From: Eretmocerus hayati
Lineage: Eukaryota; Arthropoda; Insecta; Hymenoptera; Aphelinidae
DNA length: 64,000 bases
Direction of reading: 5' to 3'
Assembly: GCA_029851415.1 (NCBI GenBank)
Contig: CM056743.1
Location: 118,450,305 to 118,514,304 of the forward strand
The position numbers and the translations under genes are program-made. This document shows, one piece after another, positions 51,401 to 61,200 of this stretch. The first letter of the stretch is position 1, and every line of letters begins with the position of its first letter. Below the pieces are notes generated by a model. That model was not told the DNA's origin and made no database searches. It saw only the letters and a list, made by a program, of their open reading frames with translations.

Positions 51401-54400
51401 AAATCTGTAATAGTCACGCGCAAATGTACCACAGAGCCGCCGCCACCGCTGCGTCTTTTACGCTGCTGCTGCTGTTCTCCGGGCCATTATAACGAAGTAG
51501 GCGAACCGCAAGTTTGCCGCTCGTTCTTTGGACGGTCGATTATGTCCGCGCTCTTGCCCTTGCCTCTCCGATGCTTTGCACTCACATGTACATATGTACG
51601 TATACCTACATAAATGGATACGATGGTGCACGTCGCGAGAGTGCAAGAACCGCAATTGCCAAGAGCTGTTGCCGCCATCCATAGTCGTCGTCAACGCATG
51701 CACTCATGGATGCATCTATGTACTTCACCGTATTGGCGGTATTGCCAGCGTTCTGCTTTTTTTTGTGGCTTTGGTGGTTAAACTCGTATCCCGGTTCCCA
51801 TGAGCTGCTGCTGTTGCCTCGTGAAACTTTTTCGACTTCATCTTTGTAGTATGAGTCCTGTGCATAGCTTTGGAGCTTCTATCGCTCCACGAAGGAAACA
51901 AACATGAGCGCAAGCCTCATTGCCACGCTAGTATATTGCATTTTGTGAGTATGATGCAGTTTTGACTCGGTCTCTCCAGTTCCAGTATTCATCCAAATAT
52001 CCTCCTTGGTCATTTGAAATACTTCCATCAAAGCAGGAGGCTTACCGGTACTGCTCAGCTCTGATGGAAGCTGCTTGTGAAGCAGAGTACGTGCTGAGAG
52101 ATGATGAATGTTCAAAATCTCGTTATTGGAGTCCCCAACTCTTTTCTTGTTTTGGATTGTACTTTCAGTCAAGTATCTTTTCTGCCGATAAAGCCTTTGA
52201 AAAACTTTCGTTTACTTTTTGTTCTCAGATAAAATTTGCTTTCACAAGCGTGAATGATATTCTGTGGCCATATGTTGGGAATTCTTCAATGCCTCGGCAC
52301 TCTTGTTCCTCTACAAGCAACTTATGTTAGTTGTCATTGTAAAAAGTGCCAGTAAAATCTTTCGCTTCCCCAAAGATATTTCAAACAGATCAGAGACTTG
52401 CTTACACAGAAACTAAGAAGATAAAAGACTTACAACAAGAGGTCCAACCTTGCGGATCCTGGATTCATCCGAAACTTTGGGAATCATCCTGTTTTGACGA
52501 GGTATGGAGCTATCTCGAAGAGTTTAGTCCCATGAACCTTCTGTTCCAAGATACAGCTATGGAGATTAGCATTAGTAGTAAATCTGTATGTACATTTTTT
52601 CAACGTAAACCTACATGGCCAATGCTATAATCTCCACAGCTATATCTCAGGATGGGAAGCTTATGGGACTATATCCTTTGAAATATCTTCATTTCTCACC
52701 AGTACAAGATGATTTCCAAAGTTTGAGACGAATCCAGGACTCGCAAGGTTGGGTCTTTCCTTGTTAGTCAAAGCTGCATGATATTCACGAAATGCAATAT
52801 ATGTGCTAAGGTGGAAATGAGGTGCACGCTCACATTACTCCAGGGCTTACTTCAGGGTTTCCAGTAAGGTACAAGCCTACAAAAATCTCCCTTTCTTTTT
52901 CATATCTACCAGTGAGTATCATAATGGATAGAATACTTAGCTTATGAGACGTAATTGCACACACTCAAGATTCGTGTTTCATAACGAGGTTAGGATTAGC
53001 TGATCCATCATTTTGTATAATACCACACTGAACTTACAATGTGAATCAGAAAACTACATTTCCTTCAATGTAATTCCACACAGCAATACCATCTGCAGCA
53101 TGTGCTTGGATTTGTCCAATCTCCAGGCTCACAATGAATTAAAAACGATGAGCCCACATGCAGAACAAGACTACTATACAGAAGAACCCCAGAGCAGCCG
53201 TGATGGATTCTCCTCTCCCTCCGCACCCCTCGGCCGCCTTTGTCCCGGCATAGGTTTACTCCCGATTGGACTGACAAAACAAATCTCATTCCTTAACAGC
53301 ATGCACTATCATTTCAGTTTCAATTCAGTCAAGAGCTAAAATCATTGCAAGCTCTCCGCTGGGTACATTCCTTGGAATTAGACATGGTTTTCGACATCTC
53401 TTTGACAGGCTTTGTCATTTTAGAGAATCGTCCATTCCAAGACTATCAAACCGTTGGAAGCTCCGTCAAATTCCATGACCTGTGGACGTCAAAAAATGAC
53501 TCTCAAAACGGCTGTTCTCAAATCTTTAGTGGGAAGCTTAAAACATTACGTCAACGTTGAGCCGATTGTTAACTTCATTCAAAATGTTATTCAGAGTATT
53601 CAAGTCATTAGTCTCATGAAATTCCTCGCACATTGCATGGCCAGCGTACTAACGAAACATCATCGTTCAGTCGAGAGTGAATTCGCTCTCAATTCCTCAG
53701 CGCTCGCAATTCTTACTCATCTTGTCAGCTCGCACAGCTGCTGTTATTGTGCGAGGGAGGAGTAAGAATCCATCAGAGGGAACGAGCGAGTTACAAAATA
53801 TATATTTATCCAAGCTTAACGATTGAATTTGTGGCTTGAGAGCGTGGAAGAACGCGAGAGAACACGCTCGGTGGCTCACGCGTCAGAAATAACGCGAGTG
53901 AACGGTCGAGCATACATAATGTCGTGCTTGGCGCACATATTTAGCCGTATACTTACAAGTGAATTCATTTCTGGCACGACGGTACGCCGCGCGCCGCAGA
54001 GAGTTTGGCGCGATCGAAGCGAGCGAGCTTGCGGTTCTGACGCCGACCTGGCGCATCGCCAACAACCCGAGAACAACCTTTCTAGCTCGCTCTCGCGTGC
54101 TTGCAATTTGCCCATCGCCGCATCAGACACTGTTACTAACCGACTTCTCGTCTCTTGTTCTGTTTCAGCATGAAACTCGAGTGCGAGAAGCTGGCAACTG
54201 AGAGGCTCGAGACCCACAGGCATTACGTTATGGTAAGGAATCACACGCTTCGGAGTTGCTCAAGCTCAAGAAGTTGCTGCTGCATTTCTGAAGTCAAAAT
54301 TTTTTCCTTCAACTCCTCCTCTGCGTCTATTAGTAGTGCACTCATATTTCTTTCTCCCTTCTCTGATTCTGTCTTCGTTTGCATATATGATCATTCACAT

Positions 54401-57400
54401 TTCAAATCGAATTTTTCTTCCTTTGACTTAATAAACTTCATCTCCTTTTCTTTCCTTCTTTCCTTGCTTGGGAGATGAGTTTTGATGTTGATAGGTGTGT
54501 TCAAATTAAGGTTTCGACTGGGGTTTCGAACTCTTCGAATGTAGTCGAAACAGAATCTTTGCCCTCTGTATATCCAGAGCATCTCAGGGATGTATCGAAA
54601 TCAGCTGATCCTCGAGTTCTAGATTATCAATGTCAGTGAAATATGGCAAACCGTGATCGTTCCTCACCGTAGCGCACAAATTTAACTACGAGCTCTTTGA
54701 CCAGCAATGTTTCGATATCACCCTTTCAGAACTGAAGTTCATGCTGCTAATAACCCGTGTAGAACATAAGATTCCATGAACATTATATGATCATGAAATC
54801 CGTGGATTCCATGTTCATATATGATCAGGTATAACATCTGGTTGAAAATTTATCATTTTATCCGGGAAAGACGTGATATACTCATTTACAACTGGTGTAA
54901 CATCAATACCTCACAGTATTGATCCAATTCCACTCAGAAAAACCTTTCTCGAAGTCATTCTCAGATTTTGAACATTTGAAGCACTGAAGAGAAAGGTTTC
55001 GTAAAAAATGTCACTTTCTTGGAACTCGGGACCGACTCCTGGGAAGATTTTTCTTCAGTAGTATATGATCAGTATCGTCACGCATTGACGTTAGGATGGG
55101 CTTGAATCAGTATATCACAATTTTCTGGAATAAAAAAAAATATTTGAAACGGTTTTACGTATGATCATATATGTTCATGGAATCGTATGTTTTACATGGG
55201 AACACCTAAGTAACCATCAAATCTATCATATTTGAAAGAATTTTAAGGGTACTCGTTGCAATTACAGGACTTCGGACCAGTCCTGCGTAATTACATAGAA
55301 TCAATCTTGTTCAACTTGTGGAGTCAAGCGTGAACTTTTATCTTCCCAAGTTATATCTTTAGTATAGGTACTGAATTGATTGTAAGACTGAGGTAAATTC
55401 AGGAATATCTCAATTTTTCCTCCGCGGGTTTGAGTTAATCACGTAGGCCCAAAATGAAAACTTGAGATGTTTGATTGAAGAAAATAATGTGATCCAGAAA
55501 ATCAAGTTTCATCATTGGAAATTTATTCTGTATCAACTCTCGAAATCCTCCCATTACGGTAGAGTTTGGAAGAAATTGTGAATACAATTCCAATACAAAT
55601 CCTCTATTGAACTCGGAGGAAGAATGTTTTTCAGATAGGTTATTTCCTCGTTATTTCAACTAGGTATGTCATGGATGGGAACACTGAGAGTAATAATTGT
55701 GATTCATCTGTTATTGATGTTCTAACGACGTTGACTAAAACCGTCAATAAGATTATCTCAAAATTGACCAAAAACGTTCAGCTGTTTTGAGCCCCCGAAT
55801 CTTCATATTCCCCATGTCATGAGCATTTGTTGCATCCTCAACGCTCTCTACAATCCATCTCAAAGTTTGCGTGGCGCAAACTACTTTCGAACAGTCAAAC
55901 AAAATGGAAGTTGAAAAATGTTCACTCACACTGAGGCTAGTGTTCACATAGAAAGCTGTTGAGCTACCTGACCCAGCCTCGAGCCAGCTTTGTGTACAGT
56001 GTTTACGCGTCGTAACCGCCCAAGCTCTTTAACATTAATTGCATCCTCTTTGCGCGGACTGCGGCGGTCGCTCTTCTCCTCTCTTGGGAATTTTGCGCTA
56101 AATGAGCTCAAGCGAGCGGCGCGGCGGGCAAGCGAGCAAGAGAGAAGACCGTCGGAGTGAGGGAGTGGATTTCCGAGTTATTATCCTCGAGGGCAGAGAA
56201 GCGGACGCGCAGAGCATCGAAGCAGAGCAAAGAGGGAGTCTCAGGCTGCAAGAGGAGGAGGTGGCACGAGTAATTGCACAATGAGCCACCGCCGGCTTAT
56301 TTGCCCGCTGTTGCAGCTTTTCCCTCGTAAAACAGCTACCTCGCTTGGCTCGGCGCCGCCATTTCAGCATTGCTCGCATGCGCCGCAACACCGGTAGTCT
56401 AAAGTGTCTTTTCCCTCGCTTTTCCCAGAGAACCGCTAGACTGAGGTCTGTGCGCCATGGTTCTCCGATAATTTCCATTCCTCTTACGTGGAACTAACTT
56501 CTTCGTTCTTGAACCGGGCTCTCTGTAGCTGACTCTCTTTTTCTTATAGACGATAAATCTCTTCACCTCCGGGTTTGCAAAAATTTCAACGGTTCGGGTA
56601 ATTATACTCGTATACTCGGGGCACTTTGTTTTAGAAGACTCCCAGAGTGTAACCTATGCTTCAACGTGGGTAAAGGAAAACGAGCGTTTGCAGTACAATT
56701 TTCTCCGGTATTCCGCGCTTTGTGCTCAAAAAGAGTTGTTTATGCCATTGCATCCGCTCGTCCATCCGTATAAGTCCCACCTATACTGAGCAAAAAGATC
56801 AAATTTTACTAGAAACTAATACTAAGAGAGGGAATCTTATCGCCCGGGTGCTATGAGCATTTTTGCGAGTCTCTTGCACTATCAACTTTCACTTTGGTGG
56901 TCGTTTAACGTGGTTCATTTCTCGTGGAAAAAATTGACAGAAGTGCCGTTAAAAATCGTCACACCACCAACACGGCAACGGTGGTACCAGTAGCGTGACT
57001 TTCTCGCTCCTCGCGCGAGCTATCACAGATCTGGTTCATGGGTCGCCTACAGCACGAGATCGTGCTATTCGTACACAACTCGATTGAGAAAAGTGACTTA
57101 TCGTGCGGTATTCTCGTGAGTAAGCATGGCTCACAACTAAACCTGGTTTGCAATCTCGTGAATCTGCACAAACCAATACCTTGCCTTCGGGCATTGCCAT
57201 TCCGTATTTACCCTGGCATTGCATTCCTTCGATTGCGTAGCCGGCAGCATCCGTTGAGATGATTTCGGGTGTACGAAAAGTTCGGGTTCAACAAGACTGG
57301 TTGTCTGGAATATTGGGATGTTTCTCGGCTCCAATAACTTGAATTCTATAATGTTCATTGGCAGACCCAGTTACGATTCCTACTGGGGCAGTCATGTTAC

Positions 57401-58134
57401 CATTTTGCCGTCAGTATGTAGTACTTATGGGAACTGGACATGTAAGTAATGTTTCTCCTGGTTCCTGATAGAACGCAAGTACGCTATGTCAACACTGGTC
57501 GTATCAAGTAAGATTATGATGCAAAATTATCTGGACCATTTTGATCGAGTTAGTCCTCTCGCGATACTTTCAGCCTTTACGTCGCTTAGAAGCTTCACTC
57601 ATGAAGTTGCTGCTGCTTAAAATGGGTGGATAAAATATCTCTGCATTCATTTCACTCTTCTCGGACTGTGGTGACCTATTTTGAATATGTTTGGTCGATT
57701 AGTCTCCTTTTCTGCTCTCATTAAACTTCTGAGATTCTTCTCCGTTGATCTCAACACTCACTCACTTCAAATTCGGACCTATTTGAAAGTGTCTAAACAT
57801 CTGGGTTCATCTCTGCTGATGAAAGCAAATACAAGAAATTTTCTTATAGAACTTATGATATTCGACAGGCGTATCAATATGAAAAAGAAGCGCATCCTGG
57901 GGTTACAGTGAAGTGAAGCTGGCAGATTGAGTGTGAAATTTTCTATCACAAGGATGATCGTCAGCGTCCGTTTTGCCCGAGTGTCTCGATAACGGAGCAA
58001 AGCTGATCGCATCATCTTCCTCTATTTTGAAATTCTGACAGCCATTCGCGATGAGGGTGGCGCGGGAACGCTTTAATTGACGCTCGTGCAACTAGTTTAA
58101 ACGCGATTAATCATGGTGGCGGCGCCGCCGTTGC

Positions 58135-58210
<76 letters not shown>

Positions 58211-61200
58211 GTAGTCACCGAAGCCCAAGATTTATCGAGCCTCTAGAGGAGCCAAGAGCAGATTACACTCGATTGCTCCTCTTTCTCGCTCAACTCCCCC
58301 GCGCCGGATTATGCGCCCCCTCTCTCTCACACTTGCAACGTAATGAATTGCCGACGCCGCCGAGATATAGATTTTCGACGCTGCCACTCTGCCGATCTGA
58401 CGCTGCTCCGAGACTCTCTTGGTCATGGTAGTAATGTGCCTCAAGATCGTGTTCATCCCACCTTCTTGTTCCTTATGCTCCGCTTTTCCGTACTTCTCTC
58501 TTTCTCTCGTTCTTGATTAAGCGCAGTTCAGGAGTTGTTCGTGAATGAAGAAGATTGGGGTAATTTTGGTTTGGTAAGCGTTGTGGATATCTTCCATTAC
58601 TGTAAACGGTGTGACTTCAACCCTGGTCAGATCCTGGTCAGAGATCAAACAACTGTATCGATGTTTGTCTAACTTACTTCAAAAATTCATCCTCAAGTGT
58701 GCAATATCTATTCACTTCGTGCATTGCTCGACTCTTCCGCTCGAATTACAGTATTCAATATTTACTTTGAATGTTTCTATGTATGATAATGATTACTTCT
58801 CGAAAATGAACTATTGATGATTTCTATCAGAAATTAAATGCGATCTTTGCCCATTTCACGATATGTTTCCTCTTCCACAATCGAGTATATTATGTTATCA
58901 GTTGATTTGTTGTGATCTATAGTTTAGAGAATATGCAGGATAGATGACGATCCATGAGTCATGACTCCATTGCTTCGAAATTATAAATTACGAGTGAATG
59001 ATCGATTTCATTCACGTATTAGTGTCAGCGACTAAATTTACTACAAACTAGGTTGATAAGTTGGTGTATGGCTTCAAATATGCTGATATACTCACCATAT
59101 ACGGACCGTCGTTGTTCCATCCAACCACTGCAGGATTTGATGCAACAGTGGCTTTCGGCGTCACTTTCCCTATGGATGGTATGGATGAATCCACACCTGG
59201 GCCGAGAATACGTATGGAAATCCACACCTGGGAAATCGGGCCCGAGCGAACAAAAATTTTGCAACTCAATATAATAAAGATCTGTCTATCGAGTTCTGTG
59301 TTTGCATATTCTGAAATTTTCGGAATTTCAAAGTCGAAATCGCACAGTTCCTGAGATTTGCCCTGATAAGAGTTAATACCTACAAAATGCAAACCTGCAG
59401 TAAAAAAGTAAACTATTTTCAATCGCATGGACTCCTTGAAACCTTGGCCCAACCTACTCTCATCAAACTTTAGCAAGCTCTTCGAATCGTGATGACCTTT
59501 TTTTTTTTTTTTTCAAGCTCTCAGTTTAGACCCCCGAGGCGATCCATACCTGGGAAATTGGGCGAGTGACGCCCCTGTTGTACCGTTCTCGAAATCGATC
59601 AATCGTAGCCGGTCGGTTAGGAATTTTCTCTCGTGTGAACTTGACTCTCTAAAACTCTGTTAATCACAGTTGATTGTACACCGAAGGTTAGAGTTTGATT
59701 CGCGGATTAGGCGCTGAACTCGGACAAAGAACGAGTTTGAGTAATTGGTGTTCTGCTGCGCTGGTATGATGCAGAGACTTCATTTTATTTATTGGGCACA
59801 CCGTCTACGGCGCCTATTTCACGAATCGAGCTCTAAACTTCGGTTTACAAACGACTATGAATATGAGAGTGAGATGATACCTCGCCACACTTCATCCCGT
59901 TGTAATGGACCCTCAAAATAATTGTTAAATTCGGCGTCTCATAATTTGTAGCTATGGAATAACTCTTCTCATTTTTCCTCATCTTGTGCGCAACTTCCAC
60001 ACCAGATATCTAACTTTTCTTAATTATGTCAATTTGTCATCATAAACATCCTACGCGTGATAAATAATTCATTTTTTTTTTTCAGTACTACGAAATGTCT
60101 TATGGGCTCAACGTCGAAATGCACAAACAGGTAATTTTCATCAGTATGTCATGACTGAGAAATGATTACAAGTACCATGATATAAGCTTGCGATAAGAAA
60201 AAAAAACCACAACGTTATTTCATCACAAATACTCTATACCCAGTGATTCACTCTAGCCACGTTCCGAGACATTGATCGGTCATGAAATTTCAGTCGTGTC
60301 AATTTTGACAATTTTCTGTAATATTTTATTAGTCCTCCATGAAACATTATAGTATCGCAGAACACGATAGGATACACCTCATTCGATTTCATTTCCATTG
60401 CCCAGTCACGCATCGATTTTGGCTTGTAAATCTTGCATTGAGATGTATGATTATATAAACTCTGAACACTTTACCGGTGAGTGGTGGTACAAACTTATTG
60501 ACCTGTAAAAATACACTCGAGCACGAGATCATCTCTTGATAACTGTTGAAAATGAAAAGTGGGTGTCACCTCAACATCCACTATTTGAATCGTGAGTGTT
60601 GAAGATACACTCCTAGAGAATAATGAAAAACAATTGTTACATCAGGTACAGAGTGACAAACATGTCTGCTAGAGTTTTTGAGCCAACTCTTCTATTTTCT
60701 CCAAGAACTGATCTAATTTTGATTTGATTCTGAAACAGCTCTCGCAAAAGTCGATTTATTCTCTGGATTTGGTTCAGAAATAAAATTCTGGATCTTCGAT
60801 CAGTGTACTCTGCGATTTACTTCAGCATTAGTATTCCTGAGGAACATATCCACGTCCATTATTTTGTTACATAAGATCAAATATCTGTAGCATAGTTCAG
60901 AAGTAATATTGGAAGTTTTACAATTGTTTTTTCATCTCCTGTGGAAAATGAAAGGCACTCTTTCGTCAAGAATTGTCACAACTGCAATCGAAAATATCCA
61001 GCAGCATTTTGGATTTTATGTTCTCCATAAAAGCAGCATTATTAGAGAGCCCTAGGTTATTCACATGCATGCAATAACTCAATAATTCAGCATGATTTGA
61101 AAGCCTGAAAATTATTTGCAAAAAGAGTCGGTGATTAACGCCTGAATATTATGACATCGATAATTTTGCCACCCGAGTGGAGACCTAATTAGAGTGGTGA

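Larger units (their letters stand above)
44385..54168 (+). other. groucho intron 2 (9.8 kb)
   Basis: GTGAGT...TTTCAG. It holds an RT remnant, an ORF1-like remnant, a large diverged foldback structure and two smaller inverted repeats, all listed separately. The stretches 45560-47350, 50140-52440 and 52760-53700 show nothing recognisable beyond AT-rich sequence and simple repeats. Confidence 0.85.
54233..60085 (+). other. groucho intron 3 (5.9 kb)
   Basis: GTAAGG...TTCAG. It contains the inverted-repeat element at 54754-55200 and a 72-base GA array. The stretches 55200-58130 and 58210-60080 show no recognisable gene. A 142-codon minus-strand open frame at 59048-59476 is discussed under findings. 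Confidence 0.85.
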
